Origin: Streptomyces malachitofuscus
GTDB lineage: Bacteria; Actinomycetota; Actinomycetes; Streptomycetales; Streptomycetaceae
Direction: 5' to 3'
NCBI RefSeq assembly: GCF_014650055.1
Contig: NZ_BMUF01000020.1
Span: forward strand, 1-64,000
DNA: 64,000 bases
Part shown: piece by piece, positions 36,396-44,513 of the stretch
Layout: the number at the start of each line of letters is the position of its first letter
Position numbering within the stretch: the stretch's first letter is position 1
Translations under genes and position numbers: made by a program
Notes under the pieces: model-generated
What the model was told of the DNA's origin: nothing
Database searches by the model: none
Seen by the model: the letters and a program-made list of their open reading frames with translations, nothing else

Positions 36396-37160
36396 ATGCC
36401 GGTCAGGACCGAGCGCCGGGGACCCGTCACCACGGTCGTCCTCTCCCGGCCCGAGGTGCGCAACGCGGTGGACGGTCCGACCGCCGCCGCGCTGGCCGAC
36501 GCCTTCCGCGCGTTCGAGTCGGACGACGGTGCCGCGGTGGCGGTGCTGTGGGGCGAGGGCGGCACGTTCTGCTCGGGCGCCGACCTGAAGGCGCTGGGCA
36601 CGGAGCGGGGCAACCGGGTCGGCGAGGACGGGGACGGGCCGATGGGGCCCACCCGGATGCGGCTGTCCAAGCCGGTGATCGCCGCCGTCGCCGGGCACGC
36701 CGTGGCGGGCGGCCTCGAGCTGGCGCTGTGGTGCGATCTGCGGGTGGCCGAGGAGGACGCCGTCTTCGGGGTGTACTGCCGCCGCTGGGGTGTGCCGCTG
36801 ATCGACGGCGGCACGGTGCGGCTGCCGCGTCTGATCGGCACGAGCCGGGCGCTCGACCTGATCCTCACCGGGCGTCCGGTGGGGGCCGAGGAGGCCTACG
36901 GGATGGGACTGGCCAACCGTGTGGTGCCGGTGGGGCGGGCCCGCGCGGAGGCCGAGGAACTGGCCGCCGCCCTCGCCCGGTTCCCCCAGGCGTGTCTGCG
37001 TGCCGATCGTGCCTCGGTGCTCGGCCAGGAGGGGCTGGACGAGGAGGCGGCACTGCGCGGCGAACTCCGGCGCGGGGCCGCCGTCGTGGCGGAGAGTCTG
37101 GAAGGCGCCGCCCGGTTCGCCTCGGGGGCGGGACGGCATGGCTCGTTCACGGACCTGTGA
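36396..37160 (+). CDS. Enoyl-CoA hydratase/isomerase (crotonase) family protein
   Basis: The 254-aa product has VLSRPEVRNAVDG, the oxyanion-hole segments FCSGADLKAL and AGHAVAGGLELALWCDLRVA, and GVPLIDGGTVRLPRLIG. The usual hydratase glutamate at the second active-site position is not obvious (the local sequence is GVPLIDGG), so a true hydration role is uncertain; an isomerase, hydrolase or other crotonase activity is possible. GAGAGGGG precedes the ATG. Neighbours do not define a pathway. Confidence 0.88.
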   Translation: MPVRTERRGPVTTVVLSRPEVRNAVDGPTAAALADAFRAFESDDGAAVAVLWGEGGTFCSGADLKALGTERGNRVGEDGDGPMGPTRMRLSKPVIAAVAGHAVAGGLELALWCDLRVAEEDAVFGVYCRRWGVPLIDGGTVRLPRLIGTSRALDLILTGRPVGAEEAYGMGLANRVVPVGRARAEAEELAAALARFPQACLRADRASVLGQEGLDEEAALRGELRRGAAVVAESLEGAARFASGAGRHGSFTDL

Positions 37161-37329
37161 GACCGGGCGTGGTACGAACTGCCCCTCGGGATACGGCAGG
37201 ATGAGCGATCGTGCCGACCGCAGGTCAGGGTGCGGTGCGGCACGCCTGGATTCCGTAGAACTCGAACAGGTGACACATGACACGACATCACATACGGCCT
37301 TCGGCCGAGGGTTTCGCCGGGGGTGAGCG

Positions 37330-38427
37330 GTGACCCGCTCGCTCACCATGGACGATCTGGTGTACGCGGGGATCGCCCTCGTCGCCGGCGTCGTCGCGGC
37401 GTTCCTGTTCCGGATGCTGCTGCGCTGGCTGGGACGGCACGCCGAACGCACCAACTGGCGTGGGGACGACGTCCTCGTGGACGCGTTGCGCATGATCGTG
37501 CCGTGGGCGGCGATCGCGGGCGGCGCGGCCTCCGCGGCGGCGGCGCTGCCGCTGACCCGGACCGTGCAGCACAACGTCAACCAGACGCTCACCCTGATGG
37601 TGATCTTCGCCGCGACCGTGTCGGCGGCCCGGGTGGTGGCGGGCCTGGTGCGCTCGGTCACCCAGTCCCGTTCCGGCGTCGCCGGGTCGGCCACCATCTT
37701 CATGAACATCACCCGGATCCTGGTCCTGGCGATCGGCTTCCTGGTGGGCCTGCAGACGCTGGGCATCTCGATCGCCCCGCTGCTCACCGCCCTCGGCGTC
37801 GGCGGTCTCGCGGTGGCGCTGGCCCTCCAGGACACCCTCGCCAACCTGTTCGCGGGCATCCACATCCTCGCCTCCAAGACCGTGCAGCCCGGTGACTACA
37901 TCCGGCTGAGCAGCGGGGAGGAGGGCTATGTCGAGGACATCAACTGGCGGCAGACGACCGTCCGTGAGCTCTCCAACAACCTGGTGGTCATTCCGAACGG
38001 GCAGCTCGCCAAGACGAACATGACCAACTTCATGCGCCCCGAGCAGCAGCTGACCATCCTGGTGCAGGTCGGCGTGTCGTACGACAGCGATCTGGAGCGG
38101 GTGGAGCAGGTGACGAAGGAGGTCGTCGCCGAGGTGATGACCGACATCACCGGTGCCGTGCCGGAGCACGAGCCCGCGGTGCGCTTCCACACCTTCGGCG
38201 ACTCCCGCATCGGGTTCACCGTGATCCTGGGCGTCGGTGAGTTCAGCGACCAGTACCGGATCAAGCACGAGTTCATCAAGCGCCTGCACCGCCGCTACCG
38301 CGAGGAGGGCATCCGCATCCCGTCGCCCGCGCGGACGGTGGCGCTCCAGCAGGGCACGACGCTGATCCCGCCGCAGCGGGACGTGGTGTCCGCGCCGGAC
38401 GACATGACCACGGCCCGGCCCATCTGA
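37330..38427 (+). CDS. MscS-family mechanosensitive ion channel
   Basis: The 365-aa product has four or five membrane spans; the pore helix region is TALGVGGLAVALALQDTLANLFAGIHIL, and the beta domain begins VQPGDYIRLSSGEEGYVEDINWRQTTVREL, then VVIPNGQLAKTNMTNF. These are standard MscS-type features. The channel releases solutes on hypo-osmotic shock. The extra N-terminal spans make it slightly longer than E. coli MscS (286 aa). The GTG start has GGGGGTGAG upstream. Confidence 0.93.
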   Translation: MTRSLTMDDLVYAGIALVAGVVAAFLFRMLLRWLGRHAERTNWRGDDVLVDALRMIVPWAAIAGGAASAAAALPLTRTVQHNVNQTLTLMVIFAATVSAARVVAGLVRSVTQSRSGVAGSATIFMNITRILVLAIGFLVGLQTLGISIAPLLTALGVGGLAVALALQDTLANLFAGIHILASKTVQPGDYIRLSSGEEGYVEDINWRQTTVRELSNNLVVIPNGQLAKTNMTNFMRPEQQLTILVQVGVSYDSDLERVEQVTKEVVAEVMTDITGAVPEHEPAVRFHTFGDSRIGFTVILGVGEFSDQYRIKHEFIKRLHRRYREEGIRIPSPARTVALQQGTTLIPPQRDVVSAPDDMTTARPI

Positions 38428-38436
38428 GGGCCGGAC

Positions 38437-38484
38437 GGGCGATCTCCCGCCGCGGCGGCCCGGCCGCGTGGCGGGAGGTCGCCC
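38437..38484 (+). terminator. Terminator after the MscS gene
   Basis: GGGCGATCTCCCGCC (38437-38451) pairs with GGCGGGAGGTCGCCC (38470-38484) with one wobble pair and an 18-nt GC-rich loop, nine bases after the stop. Confidence 0.6.
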
Positions 38485-38523
38485 GGAACTCGGCGTGGAC
38501 CCCTGTCGAGCCGGGGCCCGTCA

Positions 38524-38543
38524 CAAGATATCTTGATGTCGAG
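38524..38543. promoter_or_regulatory. Palindromic operator candidate upstream of isocitrate dehydrogenase
   Basis: A 12-bp perfect palindrome, CAAGATATCTTG (38524-38535), overlaps a second imperfect one, CTTGATGTCGAG (38532-38543). They end 30 bp before the GTG start of the isocitrate dehydrogenase gene, in the core-promoter zone. The AT-rich core stands out against the surrounding GC. The regulator is unknown. Confidence 0.45.
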
Positions 38544-38573
38544 CAATGTTGCAGACGTGGAGCGGAGCACCCG

Positions 38574-40793
38574 GTGACTGACTCGACCATCATCTATACG
38601 CACACTGACGAGGCCCCGGCCCTGGCGACGTATTCCTTCCTGCCGGTGGTCCAGGCGTACGCCTCGCAGGCGGGTGTCGCCGTGGAGACGCGTGACATCT
38701 CGCTGGCCGGGCGCATCATCGCCGTGTTCCCGGAGTACCTGACCGAGGACCAGCGCATCCCGGACGCCCTCGCCGAGCTCGGTGAGCTGGCGAAGACGCC
38801 CGCGGCCAACATCATCAAGCTGCCGAACATCTCGGCGTCGATCCCGCAGCTCAAGGCGGCGATCGCCGAGCTCCAGGGCCAGGGCTACGCCCTCCCGGAC
38901 TACCCGGACGACCCGAAGACCGACGAGGAGCGCGAGATCCGCGCCCGCTACGACAAGATCAAGGGTTCGGCCGTGAACCCGGTCCTGCGTGAGGGCAACT
39001 CCGACCGTCGGGCCCCCGCCTCGGTGAAGAACTACGCCAAGGCCCACCCGCACCGCATGGGCGCCTGGAGCCCCGAGTCGAAGACCAACGTCGCCACGAT
39101 GGGCCAGGACGACTTCCGCTCCACGGAGAAGTCGGTCGTCATCGCCGAGGACGGCGCGCTGCGCATCGAGCTCAAGGGCGACGACGGCTCCACCACGGTG
39201 CTGCGGGAGTCCGTACCCGTCCTGAAGGGCGAGGTCGTCGACGCCTCCGTGATGCGTGTCGCCGCGCTGCGCGAGTTCCTGACCGCGCAGGTCGCGCGCG
39301 CCAAGCAGGAGGGCGTGCTGTTCTCGGTGCACCTCAAGGCCACGATGATGAAGGTCTCCGACCCGATCGTCTTCGGCCACGTGGTGCGGGCCTTCTTCCC
39401 GAAGACGTTCGCGCAGTACGGGGACAAGCTCGCCGCGGCCGGCCTCACCCCGAACGACGGCCTCGGCGGCCTCTACAAGGGCCTGGAGAACCTGCCCGAG
39501 GGCGCCGAGATCAAGGCGTCCTTCGACGCCGAGCTCGCCGAGGGCCCGGAGCTGGCGATGGTCGACTCCGACAAGGGCATCACCAACCTGCACGTCCCCT
39601 CGGACGTCATCGTGGACGCCTCCATGCCGGCCATGATCCGCACCTCCGGCCACATGTGGGGCCCGGACGGCCAGGAGGCCGACACCCTCGCGGTGCTGCC
39701 GGACTCCAGCTACGCCGGTGTCTACCAGGCCGTGATCGAGGACTGCCGGGCCAACGGCGCCTACGACCCGTCCACCATGGGTTCGGTGCCGAACGTCGGT
39801 CTGATGGCGCAGAAGGCCGAGGAGTACGGCAGCCACGACAAGACCTTCGAGATCCCCGTCACGGGCACGGTCCGTCTGGTCGACGGCAACGGCGACGCCG
39901 TCATCGAGCAGGCCGTCTCCGCCGGTGACATCTTCCGCGCCTGCCAGACCAAGGACGCCCCGATCCGCGACTGGGTGAAGCTGGCCGTCACCCGCGCCCG
40001 CGCCACCGGCGACCCCGCGGTGTTCTGGCTGGACGCCACCCGCGCGCACGACGCCAACCTGATCGCCAAGGTCGAGCAGTACCTGCCGGAGCACGACACC
40101 GAGGGCCTGGACATCCGCGTCCTGTCCCCGGTCGAGGCGACCAAGCTGTCGGTGGAGCGCATCCGCCGCGGCGAGAACACGATCTCCGTCACCGGCAACG
40201 TGCTGCGCGACTACCTGACCGACCTCTTCCCCATCCTGGAGCTGGGCACCAGCGCCAAGATGCTGTCGGTGGTCCCGCTGATGGCGGGCGGCGGCCTGTT
40301 CGAGACGGGTGCGGGCGGCTCGGCGCCCAAGCACGTGCAGCAGCTGGTCAAGGAGAACTACCTGCGCTGGGACTCGCTCGGTGAGTTCTTCGCGCTGGTG
40401 CCGTCGCTGGAGCAATACGCCGAGGCCACGGGCAACGGCCGGGCCAAGGTCCTCGCCGACACCCTCGACCGCGCCACGGCGACGTTCCTCAACGAGGACA
40501 AGTCCCCGACCCGTCGCGTCGGCGGCATCGACAACCGCGGCAGCCACTTCTACCTGTCCCTGTACTGGGCGCAGGAGCTGGCCGCGCAGACCGACGACGC
40601 GGACCTGGCGAAGGCCTTCGCCCCGCTCGCCGAGACGCTCACCGCCAACGAGGCCAAGATCGTCGAGGAGCTGAACGCCGTCCAGGGCAAGCCGGCCGAC
40701 ATCGGCGGCTACTACCAGCCCGACCCGGCCAAGGCCGCCGAGATCATGCGCCCGTCCGCCACGTGGAACGAGACGCTGGCGTCCCTGAGCTGA
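38574..40793 (+). CDS. icd: NADP-dependent isocitrate dehydrogenase, monomeric type
   Basis: The 739-aa product has the size and sequence of the 80-kDa monomeric isocitrate dehydrogenase: IIYTHTDEAPALATYSFLP at the N-terminus, LPNISASIPQLKAAIAELQ, GNSDRRAPASVKNYAKAHPH, and DNRGSHFYLSLYWAQELA near the end. It converts isocitrate and NADP+ to 2-oxoglutarate, CO2 and NADPH in the TCA cycle. This form is typical of actinobacteria. The GTG start follows GGAGCGGAG. A strong terminator follows, so it is monocistronic. Confidence 0.97.
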   Translation: MTDSTIIYTHTDEAPALATYSFLPVVQAYASQAGVAVETRDISLAGRIIAVFPEYLTEDQRIPDALAELGELAKTPAANIIKLPNISASIPQLKAAIAELQGQGYALPDYPDDPKTDEEREIRARYDKIKGSAVNPVLREGNSDRRAPASVKNYAKAHPHRMGAWSPESKTNVATMGQDDFRSTEKSVVIAEDGALRIELKGDDGSTTVLRESVPVLKGEVVDASVMRVAALREFLTAQVARAKQEGVLFSVHLKATMMKVSDPIVFGHVVRAFFPKTFAQYGDKLAAAGLTPNDGLGGLYKGLENLPEGAEIKASFDAELAEGPELAMVDSDKGITNLHVPSDVIVDASMPAMIRTSGHMWGPDGQEADTLAVLPDSSYAGVYQAVIEDCRANGAYDPSTMGSVPNVGLMAQKAEEYGSHDKTFEIPVTGTVRLVDGNGDAVIEQAVSAGDIFRACQTKDAPIRDWVKLAVTRARATGDPAVFWLDATRAHDANLIAKVEQYLPEHDTEGLDIRVLSPVEATKLSVERIRRGENTISVTGNVLRDYLTDLFPILELGTSAKMLSVVPLMAGGGLFETGAGGSAPKHVQQLVKENYLRWDSLGEFFALVPSLEQYAEATGNGRAKVLADTLDRATATFLNEDKSPTRRVGGIDNRGSHFYLSLYWAQELAAQTDDADLAKAFAPLAETLTANEAKIVEELNAVQGKPADIGGYYQPDPAKAAEIMRPSATWNETLASLS

Positions 40794-40806
40794 CGCGAGC
40801 ACGCCG

Positions 40807-40850
40807 CACGACCGCCCCGGCCGGCACCGCGCCCGGCCGGGGCGGTCGTG
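40807..40850 (+). terminator. Terminator after isocitrate dehydrogenase
   Basis: A perfect 18-bp stem (CACGACCGCCCCGGCCGG) with an 8-nt loop lies 13 bp after the stop. Confidence 0.85.
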
Positions 40851-40923
40851 TGTCCGGCGTTGTCAGTGGGGTGTGGCACCTTGATCCTTCCACGCACCAC
40901 CGACTTGCCCCTGGAGCAGCCGC

Positions 40924-41721
40924 ATGACCGATGTGCCGCCGTCCTTCGAGTTCGTTCCCGGCGACCCGGACTCCCCCGTGATCCTCCATGTGCCGCATTC
41001 CGCACGGGAGATACCGGCCGCGGTCCGGTCCGGGATCGTGCTGGACGACGCCGGGCTGGAGCGGGAGCTGGACCACATCACCGACGCGCACACCGCGTCG
41101 GTCGCCGAGGCGGCGGCCCGGGCGGCCGGTGTCACGCCGTGGCGGTTCGTGAACCGGCTGTCGCGGCTGGTCGTCGATCCGGAGCGGTTCCCGGACGAGC
41201 GGGAGGAGATGCTGGCCGTCGGGATGGGGGCGGTCTACACGCGGACCACGCACAAGGAGGTGCTGCGGCCCGACGGGTTCGATGCCGAGCCGCTGATCGA
41301 GCGGTACTTCCGGCCGTACGCCCGGGCGATGACGGAGGCGGTCGAAGGCCGGCTCGCGGCGACCGGGCGGGCCGTGATCATCGATGTGCACTCCTATCCG
41401 AGCGCGCCCCTGCCCTACGAACTGCACGGCGACGGGCCCCGGCCGGAGGTGTGCCTGGGCACCGACTCCTTCCACACCCCGCCCGGGCTGCTCGCCGCCG
41501 CCCGTGAGGCGTTCGCGCGGTGCGGGGAGACGGGGCTGGACAGCCCGTTCGCCGGGACGTACGTGCCGCTGGAGTTCTACGGGAGGCGGGCGGAGGTGTC
41601 GGCCCTGATGGTGGAGATCCGCCGGGACGCCTACATGTCCGAACCGGGCGGCCCCGCAGGCCCGGGCCTGCAAGAACTCGCCTCGGCCCTCGCCTCACTG
41701 ACCGACGCGGTGACCCGCTGA
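40924..41721 (+). CDS. N-formylglutamate amidohydrolase-family protein
   Basis: The 265-aa product has VILHVPHSAREIP near residue 20, FVNRLSRLVVDPERFPD, VYTRTTHKEVL, VIIDVHSYPS and VSALMVEIRRDAYM, the conserved blocks of the N-formylglutamate amidohydrolase family; the His and Glu/Asp residues are probable metal ligands. The enzyme would split an N-formyl or related amide of an amino acid. No histidine-utilisation genes are adjacent, so the substrate is uncertain. CTGGAGCAG precedes the ATG. Confidence 0.9.
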   Translation: MTDVPPSFEFVPGDPDSPVILHVPHSAREIPAAVRSGIVLDDAGLERELDHITDAHTASVAEAAARAAGVTPWRFVNRLSRLVVDPERFPDEREEMLAVGMGAVYTRTTHKEVLRPDGFDAEPLIERYFRPYARAMTEAVEGRLAATGRAVIIDVHSYPSAPLPYELHGDGPRPEVCLGTDSFHTPPGLLAAAREAFARCGETGLDSPFAGTYVPLEFYGRRAEVSALMVEIRRDAYMSEPGGPAGPGLQELASALASLTDAVTR

Positions 41722-41764
41722 CCCCGGCGTATTCAGCCCCTCCGGCGTTTGAGGAGCGGGGGTT

Positions 41765-41818
41765 CGGGGGCAGCGCCCCCGGGGACGGGACGGGAAGGGG
41801 CGGCGGGGGCGAAAAACC
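41765..41818. repeat. Dispersed intergenic repeat, copy 1
   Basis: A hairpin CGGGGGC/GCCCCCG (41765-41781) is followed by a purine-rich tract ending GGGGGCGAAAAACC. A 27-bp segment (41792-41818) recurs exactly, in inverse orientation, at 51730-51756, also next to a GGGGGC hairpin. It lies between convergent genes and may serve as their terminator. Confidence 0.75.
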
Positions 41819-41836
41819 TGCCCGGTGCAGCGCGGC

Positions 41837-42325
41837 TCACGCCCGCAGCCACTCCGTGACCACCACATCCTCACCGGTGTGCAGCCGCAGGGCGAACGGC
41901 CCGGACGGAGCGGTGTCGGCACTGAACCGGCCCATGTCGTCCGCGGTCAGCGGAACGGTGCTACCCGGCCCCCCGAGCACCTCGATCCGCGCCGGCTGGG
42001 GCGGCAGCACCTGCCCCATCAACCCCCGCGCAGTCACCTCGACATCCAACATCACCTCACCCGCGCTGAACGTCAGCATGCGCGGCGCGTCCGTCACCCC
42101 CCGCACCGGGATGGCGTCGACCAGCGAGTCGAAGGTCAGCTCGGCCACGCGGGCGTCGAGGTCGTGCAGCGCGTAGGCGTCGATCGCGACCTGCAGCAGC
42201 GCCGGAGGCAGCGGGTCGAGGACCCCCGCGGCCTGCCGGAGTTCCTCCTCCAGCGCCCCGCCCTCGAAGTCGACGAGCTCGTCGAACTCCTCGTCGAACG
42301 CGTCGTCGTCGTTCATGTCGTTCAC
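41837..42325 (-). CDS. Acidic conserved protein coupled to a sigma factor
   Basis: The 162-aa product has a very acidic N-terminus (DDDAFDEEFDELVDFEGGALEEE), a helical segment (LPPALLQVAIDAYALHDLDARVAELTFDS) and a beta-rich C-terminal half (MLTFSAGEVMLDVEVTA, GQVLPPQPARIEVL, ALRLHTGEDVVVTEW). No known domain is certain. Relatives occur beside sigma factors and CHAT/subtilase genes in streptomycetes. The GTG overlaps the sigma stop (GTGA), so sigma and this protein are made together, which suggests an inhibitor or partner. Whether it is an anti-sigma factor or a protease substrate is inference. Confidence 0.85.
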   Translation of the reverse strand: MNDMNDDDAFDEEFDELVDFEGGALEEELRQAAGVLDPLPPALLQVAIDAYALHDLDARVAELTFDSLVDAIPVRGVTDAPRMLTFSAGEVMLDVEVTARGLMGQVLPPQPARIEVLGGPGSTVPLTADDMGRFSADTAPSGPFALRLHTGEDVVVTEWLRA

Positions 42326-42897
42326 GCGGCCCCCCGTGCCTCGAGCCGGGCCCGCAGCCGGCGCAGACAGCGCTGGCGCAGCGGTCCGATGCTGCCCACC
42401 GCGATGTCGAGCGCGGCGGACACCTCCTGATAGCTGGGCGGCGGTGAGGCGATCAGCACACGCAGCAACTGCCGGCACCGTTCGCCCAGTTCCTCGAACT
42501 CCTGCCACAGCCGCCGTACGCGTTCGCTCTGCTCCCGCGCCGCCTCCGTCTCCAGCAGCGACTGCTCCGGAGTGTCGTCCTCGCTGACCCGGTCGAGCAG
42601 TTGCGGATCGTCGGTCAGCATCAGCCGACGCGCGTTCCGGTGCACCTTCAGGCACTCGTGCCGCGCGGTACTGGCCAGCCAGGAGGCCGCCTTCTCAGGT
42701 TCCCGGATCCGGCCCAGATGCTGGGCGAAGCGGAACCAGACGGTCTGGTAGACCTCGTGCGCGTCGGCGTCGGAGAGCCGGTGCGCGCGCACCACGGACC
42801 ACACCAGGGGGCCCAGCCCTTCCACGATCGCCTTCCAGGCCGCCGCGTCGCCGTCGACAGCGGACCGGACCAACGCGCCGACTTCACTACGCTCCAC
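42322..42897 (-). CDS. Sigma-70 family (ECF-like) RNA polymerase sigma factor
   Basis: The 191-aa product has region 2 (VWSVVRAHRLSDADAHEVYQTVWFRFAQHLGRIREPEKAASWLASTARHECLKVHR) and region 4 (LGERCRQLLRVLIASPPPSYQEVSAALDIAVGSIGPLRQRCLRRLRARL). It resembles the compact sigma factors found with CHAT/protease neighbours in Streptomyces. The GTG at 42897 is preferred over the ATG at 42960 because AGGGGTGGGA precedes it and homology begins there. The gene lies 59 bp after the subtilase stop and is coupled to the acidic protein. Confidence 0.9.
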   Translation of the reverse strand: MERSEVGALVRSAVDGDAAAWKAIVEGLGPLVWSVVRAHRLSDADAHEVYQTVWFRFAQHLGRIREPEKAASWLASTARHECLKVHRNARRLMLTDDPQLLDRVSEDDTPEQSLLETEAAREQSERVRRLWQEFEELGERCRQLLRVLIASPPPSYQEVSAALDIAVGSIGPLRQRCLRRLRARLEARGAA

Positions 42898-42956
42898 GGT
42901 CCCACCCCTCGTGTACGGCACGTCATGGTACGCCGTGGAAGGGACGGCTCCGGTCC

Positions 42957-44387
42957 TCATGACCGCGCGGAGGGTGGTGAAACCGGAAGGGGGCGCCAGG
43001 TCGGCGGCAGGAGTGCCGGGACGTGCGCCCCGCGCACTTCGGCGAACTCACTGTTGGCGTCCATCAGTTGCCTACGGGCCTTGCGCGGGTCGGTCTCCGC
43101 CTGCCCGGTCATGTGGGCGGCGATCATGCCGACGGCGACGGGAGTCGCGAACGAGGTGCCGCTCCACTGCGCGAGCCCTTCGAACATCACCTGGTCCGGC
43201 TTGCCGGAACCGCCCTCCTCGCTCAGCACGCCGGTGTGGCGCGGGTGGTGGCAGGTGCAGGCGTAGGTGAAGCCGTAGCGGCAGGCGTCGTAGGTGGAGT
43301 GCTGGTACACGTACGGGACGGGGCTGTCGAAGCCGGTGAGGGCGCTGACGAGACGCTCGCCGGGCGCGTAGGCCTTCACCCAGCCGCCGTGGTTGCTGAA
43401 GCAGGCGCCGAACTCGCCGTCCGCGCGCAGTGCGCCGACGGACAGCACCGCGTGCTCGTAGCCGGGGAGGTCGGCGTAGGCGGCGGGCCAGAAGGGGGTG
43501 GCGCTGCCGTTGTTGCCGGCGGCGGCGACCAGGAGGGTGCGCTGCTCGCGCAGTTCCCGCATGAAGGCGTCGACGCCGAGGAGGCCGTCGGTACGGCCGT
43601 TGGACGTGCCGGCGGAGAGGCTGATGACGTCGGGCCAGCCGTCCCGGTCGACCGCCTCGAAGAGCTTCTCGCCGAACTCGGACTCCAGGATCGCGCCGGC
43701 GTCGTTGAGCGTGCCCCGGACGGTGATGTCGGTGTTGGGGGCGACGGCGGCGACGAGTCCGGCGATGAACGTGCCGTGGCCGCAGTACTGCTGGAGGATC
43801 CCGTCCTCGTCGCACTCGGCGACCTGGGCGTCGCCGCGGGTGTGGGCGAGCAGCGGGTAGGAGCGGTGGTCGTGCATGAGGCCGGTGTCGACGACGAGGA
43901 CGCCGACGGCGCTGTCCGGGTCGTGGGCGGCCTCGGCCGCGGCCGGGTTGGGCCGCCCCCCGGGCGCCACGGGCACCGGCTCGTCGCCGGGGCAGGCGTT
44001 GACGGCGATGGACACCACGTGGTTGCGGCCGACCAGCCGGCGTCCGGTGCGGCCCTCGGCCGCCGAGAGCGCGCGCAGGGCGCCGGCGACGGCCGGGTCG
44101 CCGCTGCCGTCGCCCTCGCCCGGGTCGGCGACCCGGATGCGGGTGATGCCGGAGCGGTTGGTCTCCGGGCTCGCGCGGCGCACATGGTCCGGCGTGAGAC
44201 CGGCGAAGGTGGTGAAGTGCTGCCGCACGGTGTCCTCGACGACGCGGGCCTCCTCGCCGTCGCGGGCGAGGACGACGCCCTTCTCGTAGAGGAACTCGCC
44301 CGCGTCGTCCGGTCCCATCGCCAGGGGGACGTCGGGCATGGAGCGCTGGATCTGTGCGAACTGCTCACGGAATCGCTGTGGTGCCAT
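42957..44387 (-). CDS. Intracellular S8 (subtilisin-like) serine protease
   Basis: The 476-aa product has the catalytic triad Asp167 (VLVVDTG), His204 (YCGHGTFIAG) and Ser412 (SGTSFATPVAVG), with the oxyanion Asn in AAAGNNGSA. An N-terminal region of about 150 residues replaces the usual signal and propeptide; it contains GITRIRVADPGEGDGS. With no signal peptide, it is probably cytoplasmic and not a scavenging enzyme. A Cys-rich insert near the active site (STYDACRYGFTYACTCHHPRH) could bind metal or form a regulatory element. TGGAGGACA precedes the ATG at 44387. It is the first gene of the protease/sigma/acidic-protein operon and divergent from the CHAT gene. Confidence 0.93.
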   Translation of the reverse strand: MAPQRFREQFAQIQRSMPDVPLAMGPDDAGEFLYEKGVVLARDGEEARVVEDTVRQHFTTFAGLTPDHVRRASPETNRSGITRIRVADPGEGDGSGDPAVAGALRALSAAEGRTGRRLVGRNHVVSIAVNACPGDEPVPVAPGGRPNPAAAEAAHDPDSAVGVLVVDTGLMHDHRSYPLLAHTRGDAQVAECDEDGILQQYCGHGTFIAGLVAAVAPNTDITVRGTLNDAGAILESEFGEKLFEAVDRDGWPDVISLSAGTSNGRTDGLLGVDAFMRELREQRTLLVAAAGNNGSATPFWPAAYADLPGYEHAVLSVGALRADGEFGACFSNHGGWVKAYAPGERLVSALTGFDSPVPYVYQHSTYDACRYGFTYACTCHHPRHTGVLSEEGGSGKPDQVMFEGLAQWSGTSFATPVAVGMIAAHMTGQAETDPRKARRQLMDANSEFAEVRGAHVPALLPPTWRPLPVSPPSARS

Positions 44388-44513
44388 GGCATGTCCTCCA
44401 CTCGGACGATGGCGGGCGGGGCCGCCGAGCTGTCGTGATGCAGAGCCACGGGACGGCCGTTTGATACAACGTCCCACCTGTGGGGCGCGGTTGCGGACCA
44501 CTACCATCGTGGG

